Source: Nematostella vectensis
Taxonomy: Eukaryota > Cnidaria > Anthozoa > Actiniaria > Edwardsiidae
NCBI RefSeq assembly: GCF_932526225.1
Contig: NC_064043.1
Span: 10,831,821 to 10,895,820 of the forward strand
Direction of reading: 5' to 3'
DNA: 64,000 nt
Shown: one piece after another, positions 10,734-23,189 of the stretch
How positions within the stretch are numbered: position 1 is the first letter of the stretch
Layout: each line of letters begins with the position of its first letter
The notes under the pieces: model-generated
Told to the model about the DNA's origin: nothing
Database searches by the model: none
What the model saw: only the letters and a program-made list of their open reading frames with translations
Program-made: the position numbers and the translations under genes

Positions 10734-12518
10734 TAGCAATCATTAATCCGCTGTCTATCGACAGTAGCGAAGTACAAGAGGGGGTACACACAAATCCGCA
10801 TCCCTTGCTACAATAACCACGCCTGGGCGGAGCTTCCGACTGAACCACCTGCGATCGCGAGCGTCCACGGCCTAGACTTCGAGGCTGAGAGGGGGCTTCG
10901 TTCGTTATGTCAGGAGAAGGCAGCGCTTCGCGCTACCAGTGCCGCCACAAAAACGCGAGAGGCAAAAGTGCGAGAGGTGCTCATTCGCTTTATAAACAGG
11001 GCGATCCCCAGAAGCACGAGGATCTGGCTGTGTGGACGTGTTATAGTCACGCACGAAGGCAAACTGTACCGATCGGGACAGGACGGAGGAGCTATCGACA
11101 GGGCGTTTACAGACGAGACAGGATATGATCCTCAATGGCTCCCTGATGACCACCCAGCCTACCAAGAGTACACCGAAGCTACGCACTCGATGGGCGGTGC
11201 AATAGGGTATCGCTTCAAGAAGTGGACCCAAAGAGAGAACATCAAGCCAACGCCTCTTAAATACAGGGACGTCTGACGAGCGGCGCAGGTTGAGTCCAAA
11301 GTGTGGAATAGCAGGGAAAACTTAGGGGCGCAGCCTCATGCGCACATCGACATGCGTGCGGCGTACCTAGGATGCGAGGACAGTGTCTTCGGCGGCGCCC
11401 CGGGCGCCATTGATTTGGTACGGAAATACGGCTTCCCTACAAACGTGTATCGTATCGCGGATGTTGTGGGACAGCCATTGAGCGAGGTTCTTCAACTAAC
11501 CGGGGCCATTCAGCTGACCGAGTGGGAGTTCTCTGAGGCCTGCCACCCCTACACTTCTGGGAGGGTGGGACAGCACTTGGAGCAAAACGAGGGCTAGATC
11601 ACCACGCCAGAGCTCAAGGACCTGTTAGACTCGGGTGACCTCGTCATGGCCACGGCGAGGGAGGTGTTGTATAGCGTCGGAAAAAAGGACTCCATCAAGT
11701 TCCCTCACTCCATCGCGTGCCGCCCCGGCGGCGAAGACTCGCAGTACCCTGAGGGTCGAGATCTCGCTGTCCGTTTCGTAGGCAAGTGCGCTCGCCATGG
11801 CGACGAGTCCTCGATCGTAGTCCGCGACCGTGAAGAAGCCGCGTATCTGACAAACCTCCTTGCGGGCACCGACCACTTACTTAACTTCGAGCATGCCGAC
11901 GGTGTCCGGCGCTCGCAATGGTACCATATCAGGGCCTTCGTCTTGGCGTACACAAACATAGCGTTGCGACGCATGTTGAGGCGGATCCCTCGCGAAGACG
12001 TCCTCCGAGTGTGCACAGATGCCATATACGCAAAGGCGGTGCCCAGTGGTGTAAAGCTCGTGGAGCGAAATCCGAGGTATGGAGAGTGGCGCCACAAGAA
12101 GCCTGGGTACGAGTGGCGACCCGAAGCGGCTTGGGGTCCGAAGAAGTCGGGGAGCTTGGCTAGGGAGCCGAGTACTGCGCCGAGTCTGCCGTGCGATCTA
12201 GTGGCCGCAACCTCTGCAAAGATGTATCTAGCCGGTCAAGGAGGATCGGGGAAGACCGAGTGGGCGGTGAGCATGTTCCGTGGCCGCAACGTTGTGGTGC
12301 TCACCACCGAGAACGACCTCGCCCACGACCATCGCAACAACCCGCGCCTCGCGGTGAAGGCTCAAACCTACCACCACTACCTCTGCATACCAGCGGAGAA
12401 GCCGATAAAGGAGTGGAGACCTTCCGAGCTGGGGCACAAACTCGACCGTCTCGCAGAAGTAATCATCATTGACGAGTGCTGTATGGTACAGACTAAAGTG
12501 CTACGCGTCATCCCTTAG
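10734..12518 (+). pseudogene. Decayed polymerase B-like / helicase fusion
   Basis: One frame stays open from 10734 to the TAG at 12516-12518, broken only by TGA at 11274-11276 and TAG at 11595-11597. Its base composition is GC-rich, unlike the surrounding DNA. Seen in the sequence: a family-B-polymerase motif A-like HIDMRAAY (11343-11366), a motif C-like CTDAIY (12012-12029), a Walker A GQGGSGKT (12234-12257) and a Walker B VIIIDE (12459-12476). The helicase part ends soon after Walker B, so motifs III-VI of a superfamily 1 helicase are missing. Known families: family B polymerases use two metal-binding Asp motifs; SF1 helicases couple ATP hydrolysis to unwinding. Inference: relic of a self-replicating element or DNA virus-like insertion. 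The polymerase assignment is weaker than the P-loop ATPase assignment. A start codon is not evident; 10907 is in another frame. Confidence 0.55.
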
Positions 12519-12639
12519 AGTTTAGGGACCACGCCCTTTCTCTGCCGCATAGGTGTCAAAACTTATATTGGCCACACGTAGGAAAGAATCCTGAAAGAAT
12601 CCTAGGGAGACCCCTATTCACCCCTCCACCCCCTTATGA

Positions 12640-13250
12640 GACAGGTTTGGCTTATTAGAGAAGGATGGCTCATCAGAGAGGGGTGGCTTATAAGAAATGG
12701 GTGGCTTATTAGAAAGGGATGGCTTATCAGAGAGGGCTGGCTTATTAGAGAGGGATGGCTTATTAGAGGGGGGTGGCTTATTAGAGAGGGCTGCCATATT
12801 AGAGAGGGGTGGCTTTTAGAGAGGGCTGGCTTATTAGAGATGGGTGATTTATTAGAGAGGGCTGGCTTATTGGAGATGGGTGATTTATTAGAGAGGGCTG
12901 GCTTATTAAAGGGGTGACTTGTTAGATAGTGATGGCTTATTAGAGGGGTGACTTATTGGAGAGGACTGGCTTGTTTCATAAGGTTGGCTTAATAGAGAGG
13001 GTGGCTTATTAAATAATGCACTCTATGCAGCCTAACAGAAGGTGCACACTGGTATGTAAATAATGTAATACTAGAAATTTTGCCAAGGGGTGGGTTAATA
13101 GAGTCGTGGCTTGCTAGAAAGGGATTGCTTATCAGAGGGGCAGCTTATTAGAGAGCTATGTTTTTTTTAAAGATGGCTTATTAAAGAGGGTTGGCAGAAA
13201 GGAAGGGCAGATCATTGAGAGGGGGGGGGCATATTATAGAGGGGGGGATT
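12640..13250. repeat. Tandem array, reverse-complement unit (right arm)
   Basis: Copies of GGCTTATTAGAGAGGG(C/A)T run from 12640 to about 13020, then more diverged copies to about 13250 with a G-run. This is the reverse complement of the unit at 8325-9450. The open frame of repeated WLIREG-like hexapeptides in it is a by-product of the 18-base register. Together with the left array it encloses the polymerase-helicase relic. Confidence 0.88.
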
Positions 13251-13260
13251 AAAGGGCAGC

Positions 13261-16200
13261 ATATTACAGTAGGGGAATGTTGATTTGGTTAGTGAACAGC
13301 TGCTTTAGGAATATGTTTCATTGCCATTCAGAGACAATGGAGTCATCAAGGAAACATGTGATTTATTGAAAGATTATGCAAATAAATAGTTACATAACTA
13401 CAACAGAACATTAAAAGCTATGATGTGACAAAGGTTGCTTCAGTAATCAAATTTGGAAATCCATCATGCCTGCTGAATAGATGGACAAAGGTAGTATAAG
13501 TCAAGTGTAACATACAAGTGAAAATATCCTAGAGCTTGAAATAAAACAATGTAAGACATGTGAATTCTTCATGATCTCGGTGTTATTTGTGAACCAATAA
13601 TCTGAAACTTAGGCTCACACTGTCTTTATATGTGTCCTTAATTCCAATGGCACAGTTGAATTCAAAACTGGACTATTTGCTTGGTGCCGCCTTAGAGCTA
13701 AAGATGACAAAATCTCTGGTTCAATTTTGTTAACCTTGGCACCTTTGACATTGAATAACAAAATTTGACACTGCCTGAAATAAATAAAAAGGGAATTCCT
13801 CTGCAGTATTTGTCAAGGGCAATAACCAACTGTGATATGTGGACAACTGCAGTGCAATGACTTGGTCAGGATGAGATAATCAAGGTGGTGAAGCCCCTGT
13901 GACAAAGAAAAATCATTGTAACCTTGTATTACATATTACAATTGAGTCAAGAGAACATGTTGAAGATGTTAGAAATTCATCTTAAAAACACTATCTGGGC
14001 AAATGAGGAATAGCAATGTCAGATGAACGTATAAGAAGTAGCCAAAGACAAAGTTAAAAAAAAAACATGTTAAAAAAAACTTTTACACTAAATGAAGACC
14101 CAGTTTCTGAAGCTGAGGCTAATTTATTTACTGTTAAAGGTGATTAAGTGCCATTGTTACTTAGATTACATAGAAATAACAACTTATTAATTACCCCATT
14201 AATGTACTTTTGCGCAAATTTTTTGGAAAAACAGACCAAAAACAGAAACCTTCCCCCTATTTCAAGTCCCACACTATCAGTCAAGTTCAGCTACTGCTGA
14301 TCAAGCAGTATGCCTTGAAGTTTCCAACAATGCACTGAGGTGTCTTTTCAGTCTGGGGATGGTGGCAGTCTGTTGCTGACAACAGTTTTGCTTGTAATTT
14401 GATTAAAAATTACAACTTTTTTACATCAGAATTATAAAATTATAATTTATTTACATAAATAAAAAAATCAGTGAAATATAAAATACAAGTGCATAATGTC
14501 TTCAGAGTAACAAATCCCGGTTAACATAGCAGTAGATAGGTTGCTAAGCCAGCAATAAAAACATAAACACGCTCTATAGCAAGTTCTCTATAGCTAATTT
14601 GGCATTTCAACAATAATCCAGGAAAACAATGAAAACAAAGTTGCAACTTAGGGAATACTAATCACTAAGTAGTAAGCACTTATTTCTAACTACACTCCCC
14701 ACTAATTCTCTATTGCCTCATTCTCTATTGACTAATTCTCCCCACTCATTCTCTAATTCTCTATTGCCCCTTGAAACTTTAATTACTATGAGATTTAGGG
14801 GGTTCAAATAGAGGGTGCTGATTGGTCGAGGTGTCAGTGATCATTTTCTAATAGTTATTAGTATAAATATGAAATTTAATGGATTGTTTAAGCAAGGATT
14901 TGGTATGGTGCAAAGGATTGGCAGGCACACAAACAGCATTTGCAGCATTTGGCAGTCATAGATAGCTATGGAAAAAGTCTAACATGACAACTGTTCAAAA
15001 TCAAATACCAACTTTTTGGTGGTCAATGGTGATGACACGCCTGATAGAGAAGCATTCTAACGACTGTTGATTTCTTTTTATCTCATTAAAAATTTCAACC
15101 CAGGCTGAGTTTTCAGCACAGTCAGGGGGTCCAACCGGGTATTCCTAAAATGCTTGTAAAATTGCTTTTTCTATTATATGAGCGAGATTTCCGGCCTGGG
15201 CTGCTCACCCGTGCTAGGATTTTCACCCCAAGCTCCAGTAGTGGATGGAATATCTCCATGTAATCACATAAATAAAGAACACTTTTTTTATGAGGACCTT
15301 ATTTTATATGAACGTCCAGCGTTTCACCAAATTTTAAGAACTGCTAAGAACATGCCGAGGTGCTGTGAATAGTTTTAACTGTTCAAAAACGAATTTAGTA
15401 CAGGCTGAAGCTAGCTACAATATGAAAAACATTTTCAGTCGCCTGGCCATACTAAAGCTTCAGCTAGGGTTGATATTCGTAATGTAAACAGACCCTTAGA
15501 AAAGGCAAATCTGAGGATATGCCAATTCACCGTATTGATTTTTATGAGGCAGAGAAAGATCAAATCAGGTTACTTAGGGGACTGTGTGATAATTGTAAGC
15601 TTATAGCTGCAATCTTACTGTACAACTTAGCCCAACTTAGACAGTGGAACTGATTGATTATCAATTGAATGTTTTACTCGCATTGCGTTCACTTGTTTAT
15701 CAGTAGTAGCCTTCAAATATATTTCCGATGAACTACTTGACCTGCTTAATTGTGGATATCTCCCCTAGCGAAGGACGGTACGAAAGTAAAGACTCGATTT
15801 TTCGAGGAGCGAGGGAGCGTGAATCACCTCTTAATGGCTTGTCTCCGTCTTAGGACGGACTCCAGTAAGGGAACATAACACGGCTTTTGCTAAATCCTTT
15901 TCTCTTGGGTGTTTCTCTGCTTCTTGAGTGTTTCTCTGCTTTATCAATTCCTCAGAAATCAATTATATTATCAACAAACGACCGTTCTGCTATACCAAAC
16001 TCGATCCCAGGGAAGAAGAGGGAAGACTGTTCTGCCACTCGATCCCAGTGTCACACGTGTGGTATTCTAACAAGGTCTATGATTGGACACATGTAGTCCT
16101 ACCTGATTGGTTAGACACTTTCACCACAAGGACAGTCCTGCAACGGTACATACGAGGATGCTCTTAGCCAAACAGTGGCTTAGTGAGCGAGAAGAGCTTG

Positions 16201-17106
16201 GGAACTGGTACACATGCACTGATTATACACTTTCCCTTTTTATTCGTTCCTTGGCGAGCCCATTTCAGATAATTTATTTCTTAATAAGCATTTTGAAAAC
16301 ATAGTCTTTATGGCCGTGTAAGACTATCCATCTCTGAAAATATCTTTAAGAAGATTTTAGTGAAGATTTTAAGAATTAACGAAGCGTGGGCGTTTTAAGT
16401 TTTACCCCTAGAAGTGTCCACAGTTCTCAAATTAGCAGGATAAACATCTCCGCCACTCCTCTGCCCGCGATTTAGCCGACGAAATGGGCTTTTGCATGAT
16501 TGTATAATACCGGGAGTGTATATTAGGGACATTCTCTATAGCAAAATATAAACCAATCTTCAGTCGTACTCGGGTCCAGTCCTCGACCGCGAAAGATTAT
16601 CCACAACAGATCTACAGTAGAGATACAGTAGAGATATCTAGGGAGTGCTCGCAATGACGTCTGGGTCCCTGAACACGGCCTTAAACGTGAGCGCGATAAT
16701 CATCAACCATTTCAAGGCCTCACCAAGTCCTTATTAAAAACATGCCAAGTCCTTATTAAAATTCTTGTATACTTGCTGGTGACGTTAATCGACCAGATAA
16801 GACACCGCGCCCTACTTTGTCCTCCACGCAAATGGCTGGCATGTAAAAACCTGTCACGCTTTGTAAGACACTCGTGTTTATATGAATACAGACCATGTCG
16901 ATGGCATGAATACTATGTTACTCTTAAGTAAGATAGGCACATAGATGGGAAGTCTAATTGAAAACAGCAATGGAAATTCGGATGAATTTAGCATCCCTCG
17001 TTGCTCATCAGGTCTGAGTATGCATTCATAGACTCGTGCCTCCTCCGCACATGTCATATCGAATAAACCTGACCCGGAAACTCTATCCCATTTATCAACA
17101 GGGGGC
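13261..17106. other. 3.8 kb with no gene recognised
   Basis: AT-rich. Only small repeats are visible, such as reiterated CTAATTCTCTATTG around 14700-14765. Open frames at 15178-15372, 15887-16304 and (minus) 16878-17174 have no domain, no convincing splice borders and no compositional signal, so none is called. The last part is upstream sequence of the secreted VWC-like gene. Confidence 0.4.
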
Positions 17107-17115
17107 GGATAAAAG
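17107..17115 (+). promoter_or_regulatory. Possible TATA box of the VWC-like gene
   Basis: GGATAAAAG lies about 80 bases before the ATG at 17191, directly after a G-rich GGGGGCGG. The spacing would give a 5' UTR of about 50 bases. Assigned on sequence likeness and position only. Confidence 0.35.
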
Positions 17116-17190
17116 AGAGCATTCAAAAGACTTGGTAGCTCATTGATTACACTCCAAACATCGAACCAGCGCATACATTACACTGCAAAC

Positions 17191-20100
17191 ATGGGTTGTA
17201 AAAGAGCGTTGGGTGTACTGGCCTTATGCCTGGTGTGTATGGGAGCTTCAGCAAAATCGCCTTATTTGCGACAAGAACTTGACGATTTTCTGAGCGGTAA
17301 CGGCTTTCCTGGTAAGACTTGAGTGATACTCTCGATATTACACTTTTGAATAATATCCACGAAATCCAATTGGGACAGAAAGCACGTAACAAGAGGGTAG
17401 ATCACGTTGTTATTTATTACCTATTTAGACAAATATCTCCATGATAATGTCCCTCTATGTTGGAAACACAGAAAAGCCGATTTAAATGGTGTGTTTTTTA
17501 AAGAGGCGCTGTCGGAAGAGTTGAATGCTTTTCCATGTCTGATGCTAAAAGCATTTGATTAAAATTACTTTTGTTTTTTTATTCTAGATAGACTTATTAA
17601 AACAAACTATTTTTTTTGTTATGATGCGTTAGAGATGCGTTAGGGATTTTTTAATGAAAAGATATGAATAGTTCTATGGCATAAATGAGCCTCTCTGTTG
17701 GCACCGTCACAGGTCTTGAGTGACATGCTTATCATATCGACTGCTCTCTACGCACGAATAATTCCCATAGCTTTAGGTCAAATATTGTCCACTTAATTGT
17801 TTTTCCATGTTGGAGTGACAGAACGCCAAATTGTCTCGTGGAATTCGAGGATTATCATTAGAGCAATTCATACACAGAAAACGTGAATAAAAACAGAGTT
17901 CATTATGACGCATTATATGCAACGCAAATAAGATGAAGATTTCAGTAGCGAAATAAAGTCCTTCCTACAAAAACTGAAAACGGCCCCATTCCAAAACAGT
18001 GTAACAGGACTCGCAATATTGTTTAGGGGGGGGGGGGGGGGGCACAATAAACAGATGGCTTGGCAAGAATTGGAATTCTAGGCGGTCACAGCACTAAAAA
18101 GTGTCGCTGCAATGTCGCCTGTCGCCGGCATAGGCCGCCGCAAAGCACCCCAAAAGTGGGCAGGCTGGTTTACCTACCACAAACTCCCCTCCCCCACCCC
18201 CTTAAACAAAACTTATGGATTAACTGAAAGGAGTGCTTTCGATTTCAGATCCAGATCTAGCACCTCCTAAGCCGCCAGGTAGGAATACAAAAAGTCATAA
18301 CTTTAAAAGAACACCAGCTAGACCCCCGGGGGGGGTTCTTCATGGTAAAAGTGATAGGGATGCTCGTCGGGGAATAAGCAGATAAGTATACAGTTATATA
18401 ACAAAGTGTCGACGGACAAAATTTCAATAGAAGTCGGAAGTAGTAAATAATCTAGAATATGTTTGCCCATAGCGCCTCTTTCTACGAACCCCTAAAAATA
18501 TCATTTCAAGTAGAAAAGCCTATTTTCTCTCAGATAACCCCCCAAAAATACCTAAGGCCCGATTTTGACCACCAAAAAAATACGATGAGCATCCCTATCA
18601 GGTCTACTTAGAAAGCACCCCCCCCCCCCATCCCCTCGGGAGCTATACACGCACCCGCACAAGTCGGCCCAAGGACGGATCGCAAGTACAGTCTTATTAC
18701 CGGTACGGCAACAATGGACCCTGCCCTGTTTCGTCCTTGCAGGCGCACACACAGGGGGATGCGCAGAGTGCGCGCAACCCCCCCCCCCCCTTGGCGGAAA
18801 AAATGTGGGTCATTTTTCATTAAGGAAGCTTAAATACTATGCTTTTTCCATATGTTACCTATGACTGCGCACCCCTCTCCCCTTTGGGCCAATCCTTGGA
18901 ACGCGCCTGCCTTGTTACGACTCATCAGTATTGCATTAGCCGATTTACAGTCTAAGATAAATTGCAGGACTTCGACCAATACCAGCGCTTTAAACACGGC
19001 CCGATTAGTGTCATAGTGTGTTTAGATAGTGTTCTTTTTAGGAATAAATTATAATTAAAATTATATATATTTTTAAAGTAACAAGTTACGATTTTTTTTA
19101 CGTTTTTTAAGCTGGGTGTTTCGTAGACGGCATTATGCACAAGCCGGGGGAGCGGTTTACCAATAAAGAGTGCACCGCGTGGTGTAAGTGTAACTCTAAA
19201 GGCGGCTACCGTTGCGTGTCCCTGTGCCCTCCAGTGATGATAAAATGCCCCGAGAATCAGCGTGTGGCCTATCACGAAGTGCATGCCGTACCAGAAAGCA
19301 CGTGCACTTGCAAAAGGCCACACTGTGTTGATAAAGCGATGAGTGTCAGGTAAGGTTAAATTATTTACAATGTTGGATTTATTTGTAAGAGGGGTCTTTA
19401 TCTAACCGAGTAACAATTGCTCAACCAGTCAACAGTTATAGTAAAGGAAAAAATGTACATTTGATTTTATTTGTTACAATTGACAACGGATAAGTTCAAG
19501 CAGGTAGCTTTTCTCCCTAAAGTGCTCATTTAGTTATTGTTGATTGGGTTGATCAGTTGAGTAGAGATATGACCTTCGTCTAAGGAGCGATGATAATTTT
19601 AAGGGTTGCAATGGCTGTGCACGCCCCTAGACAAGATTTTGTGGGGGAGGGGGTGGGGGATTAATCATTTTCTTAAGGTAAATCGTTACTAGCTCACAAT
19701 GCACGCCGTGCAATGGTTCTTAATTATCGTTTATTTGAACGATATTAGAGCGCGAATGGTTATTTTTCCGAACCCTTCCCTGCTCTTGATAGCTCCAGTG
19801 GCGACTGTTCGCTTGGGTGTAATGACTTGTCTAGTCTAGCTGTAACCGGATATAGAAAAGTTGCCGAAAACACATTTTAGGGAAGGGTCATTATTTGACA
19901 TGGGGGGGGTGGGGGGGGGGAAGCTGCAATGTAATGGGGGGTTGCTATTTTTTGAGCTTTCATTTTGGGGAAGGGCCTCAATTTTTGATACAAAGTTTAA
20001 GGGAGGGCTTTATTTTTTGAATAGGTATTCCGATCCATTTCCGAGCCTCCTAAAAGCCTGGAATTTTAAAATCTTTTAAGTGAGAACCAGATCAGACAGC

Positions 20101-20790
20101 CTACAAAGATAATTTAATGTGATGAGTCTTTCGTTTGGCTAGCGTTAAAAAACATTGTCCCCTAAATTGTGGCCTATTTTATTTGTGTACTATTTTCATC
20201 TTTTGCAGTTTTGATTTATCAACTTCCATCAATGAGTTTACGACTTTCGATTCATGTCAAAGTTCCCCCTTACTAACTTTCAGATTCCTGGTATTGGTGG
20301 TACATATTGAAATAAGATTTCTGTTGGGAAGGAGCTAATGATGCTGTTTTCTATTTAGGTGTTAACAATAATTAGCATTTCATATATTTAAAAATGGCAA
20401 CATTTTCACAGGGGAGTATGCCCCTAGACCCCCCTATACAAAATGGGCTCGAAACAATCTTTTCTCCTGGGTAGTTGTAATCGGATATAGAAACACACAG
20501 GGGTTCAGGGGGAGGGCCTAATTGTTGGTCGCCTTAATGGGGGAGGGTCACCATTTTTGTGCTTTAGTAGATTGGGGGAAGGTCGCAATGTTTAAACCAG
20601 AAAAAAAATCCAACTTAGCAGCCCCCCCCCCCCCCCCCCCCCGATAAATAATGACCTTTTCCTTACGAGGGATAAAAGGTGCACATTTTTTTTTTTAAAT
20701 TCAGCAATACTATTCGGTAATGTAACTTTGGTGATGATAACCTTTTTTTCCGTGTTGTTTTATCTCCGTCCCAGGTCCCTGTTCGACTGA
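17191..20790 (+). CDS. Small secreted protein with one VWC-like domain
   Basis: Four coding exons with matching phases: 17191-17311, 18249-18278, 19112-19349 and 20775-20790, giving 134 residues. Residues 1-21 are a signal peptide (hydrophobic core VLALCLVCMGASA, cleavage likely after A21). Exon 2 is a 30-base mini-exon coding a Pro-rich linker. Exon 3 holds a ten-cysteine domain from C53 to C122 (GCFVDG, GERF, CTAWCKC, CPP, CTC), the layout of von Willebrand factor type C modules found in chordin-like BMP regulators; the usual CC pair is CXC here. Exon 4 adds four residues and TGA after a strong pyrimidine tract. AATAAA follows at about 21072. Secreted extracellular or BMP-binding role is inference. 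The short last exon is the least certain part. Confidence 0.68.
18352..18600. mobile_element. Inverted-repeat element in intron 2 of the VWC-like gene
   Basis: TGATAGGGATGCTCGTCGG at the left end matches the reverse complement of the right end (CGATGAGCATCCCTATCA) with one change. G- and C-runs flank both ends (about 18329-18336 and 18617-18629), so the true element may be somewhat longer. No coding capacity. Fits a MITE. Confidence 0.65.
19860..20645. repeat. Dispersed G-rich repeat family in intron 3
   Basis: Two blocks share GTAA(C/T)CGGATATAGAAA (near 19842 and 20476) followed by reiterated GGGGGAGGGTC-type phrases and T-rich gaps. G or C runs of ten or more lie at 19902-19919 and about 20622-20642. 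The two blocks look like diverged copies of one repetitive element, lying inside the last intron of the VWC-like gene. Confidence 0.5.
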
Positions 20791-21701
20791 GAAGCTTGGC
20801 GTGAGCTATCTGTTTGGAACTCTTGAACGAACTACAAGAACATGAACAAGCCTCTCCTCGATATCTGCGAAAGCTATGGGATAAATGGATTAATCCGATG
20901 ATGAAGTTTACTACCGTTAATTCTCCACAAACAGACATAACGTGAACAGCACGGCAATTTATTTTTCAAAGCATTCTCGTAATGTCATTAGAATGTATTA
21001 AATACAGAGAGAAAATGTATTAAGAGAATGTGATAATGTATTACACATAAAAATGATATTCACCAAAATTAAATAAAATATTCATCAAGATAGTAGGATA
21101 TTTGTTTGATTTCATATATATATTTGATATATGTTTGATTTCATATATATATTCTTCCCTTCAAACTTCCTTTTAATAGACAAAAAAGACCTCACAATAT
21201 TGTGTGCTGAGATGCTTTAAGCCAAGAAATGAATAACTTCGTTACCGATTAGAGCTAATGTTACTATCACAAGAGTTAAACTAGCCTTCTCCGCAGGCCT
21301 TTAGAGTGTTTTGGGTCTTTTATTTGGAAAAAGGGTTTAATCGATTTCGGACTTCCCGTAGCACGATCAAGAAAGAGAGGGGGGCTGGGAGTTAGGATAG
21401 GAGATTTATTTTCCATTTGTCCCGCTCCCGGCTTTCGATTCGTGTTCAACGCGCCCTCAGTCCTCTCACCACAGGAAGCCATGTCATAAAAATACTGGAA
21501 AATAAACACTCGAGATACCTGCAGAGGAAGCTAGTGTTGCAAAACTTTGTAGATAAAGTGTTTGAACCAACCAGAGTTCGTTACAGACAGGAGTCTTCAA
21601 AACATCCCCACAAAACCACAGGCATGACAAAATAGTTATTTTTACGCTCCCGTAGCTCTTTGTACAGGTATACACAGCTATTTTTCGTAGATGAATGAGT
21701 G
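20791..21701. other. 3' flank of the VWC-like gene; no further gene
   Basis: Contains the likely polyadenylation signal AATAAA at about 21072 and a short duplicated phrase (TTTGATTTCATATATATATTT) at 21105-21150. Overlapping small frames on both strands at 21276-21700 show no domain and are not called. Confidence 0.4.
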
Positions 21702-21851
21702 GTTACAGAAAATATCCATACCCTACCCCCCCATTGAGGGGATTGGAAATTCCGGGGGGGGGGGGGGGTCAAACGCCCAGGAATTTCCAGAGGAGAGGGG
21801 GGTCATACCTCCGACCCCCTCAGTAGGGGGATAGGGATATTTTCTGGAACT
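21702..21851. mobile_element. Short inverted-repeat element with G-run
   Basis: CAGAAAATATCCATACCC at the left pairs with the right end, which reads GGGATATTTTCTGGAA, over roughly 35 bases with mismatches. Inside are AGGGGATTGGAAATTCC and GGAATTTCCAGAGGAG facing each other around a G-run at about 21756-21768. A MITE-like foldback with nested arms. Confidence 0.65.
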
Positions 21852-22744
21852 ACACAATAGGAATGTACACATCACATGTACAGAAGTACAATGATCACAC
21901 GTGAAAACCAGGGAAACTTCCGACCACTTGTCAATGTTTATGATATGATCAATCATAATCTCCAATCGCCTTCAGCAACAGCCATAACTTCCCATGACCC
22001 GGACGCAGGCATTCGAGTGTCATTATCAGTTTAACCAGTTTCACCAAACGATGAATAACGAATACGTTCCGATGTTTCTAAGAATTATAAAACAAAGCTA
22101 TTCTTGGTACGTTTTTGACGATTTCCTTTTAATATATCGCTAAAAATAGGTGCGTTTTACTTTTTTCTAAAGGCAGTTTTATTTAAGAAATGATGGACTA
22201 CTGATTAACTGACACTATCCTGAATCTGCCCCCTCGTTGTAGAGGTCTACTGCTAGATCAGAGAAACAAGAAACAAGGCCTCTCTTGGCTAGCTGCAAGT
22301 GAATGTGAGTCTTTGTATGATTTTAGCTATATAGGCCATAGCGGCATAATTCTACAGTTCGAAGTCCTAAGCAAATAGTACGGTCGTCTGGTATCGTAAT
22401 TTCTAATAAAAAGATCTAAAAAGTGCACGAACTTGAAAAAACATTTTATATTACAAAAAAGACCTCAAAAATTTGCAATCTGGCGATTCTCCAATACAAA
22501 AGACCGTTTCACAGGCATCAGTCCCCTGCCAATCACTCGAAATATTCAAGGGAAATCAACTAGTGCTTCGAGTTGTCGGGATCACAAATACATTACTTCA
22601 GAAAGTTGTAATGCGAAGATGATCATATTATATTGCGATGAGCCCCGCTACGCCTCGACGGCGAAGGCAGAGGAAAATGAACGCTAGATTTCCTACGTAG
22701 ATTCGACAGTAGCTTTATTTTCTTGAGCATATCATCATTCTTAT
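21852..22744. other. No gene recognised
   Basis: AT-rich sequence between two inverted-repeat elements. One frame at 22433-22687 has no recognisable domain and ends inside the start of the next repeat, so it is not called. Confidence 0.4.
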
Positions 22745-23002
22745 GGCTGGTTCTCACGAAGACGTAAGCGTAAGCGGAGACGGAAGCGTAAGCGTAAGAG
22801 TTCATGTCGCGTGAAAACCGTATCGACGTAAACATAAGCGAAACATAAGCATAAATTAAGCAAACTCGTCGAGGAGTATAGGCACTAGACTACGAACTGA
22901 GCATGCGTAAAACCTTGCGCTTACGTCGAGCAGGTTTTCACGTGACAAAAGACTCTTGCGCTTCCGTCTCCGCTTACGCTTACGTCGTCGTGAGAACCAG
23001 CC
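22745..23002. mobile_element. MITE with arms of about 55-75 bp
   Basis: The left end GGCTGGTTCTCACGAAGACG matches the reverse complement of the right end almost base for base, through a run of GTAAGCG-type repeats and on to GTGAAAACC, with few mismatches. The centre is about 100 bases and non-coding. Clear non-autonomous inverted-repeat element; superfamily not determined. Confidence 0.85.
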
Positions 23003-23189
23003 TTCAAAGAAGAACTGAAGGACATACCCTGTGCTGTGCGTGCTTTGCATGATGACTACACTACTTTCCCCCACTAACCCCTAAAGGATTTGCTGCGTGA
23101 GAAAGAACCCGATATTTGAACTGCGGGACATGACAGAAAAAACCTGCAAAACGCACAATTCGAGATAGAGAAAGGAGACACAATGTAGA

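Noticed and set aside
12636-12917. Frame of repeated WLIREG hexapeptides
   Set aside because: Same cause: in-register 18-base repeats, no start context or other coding signal.
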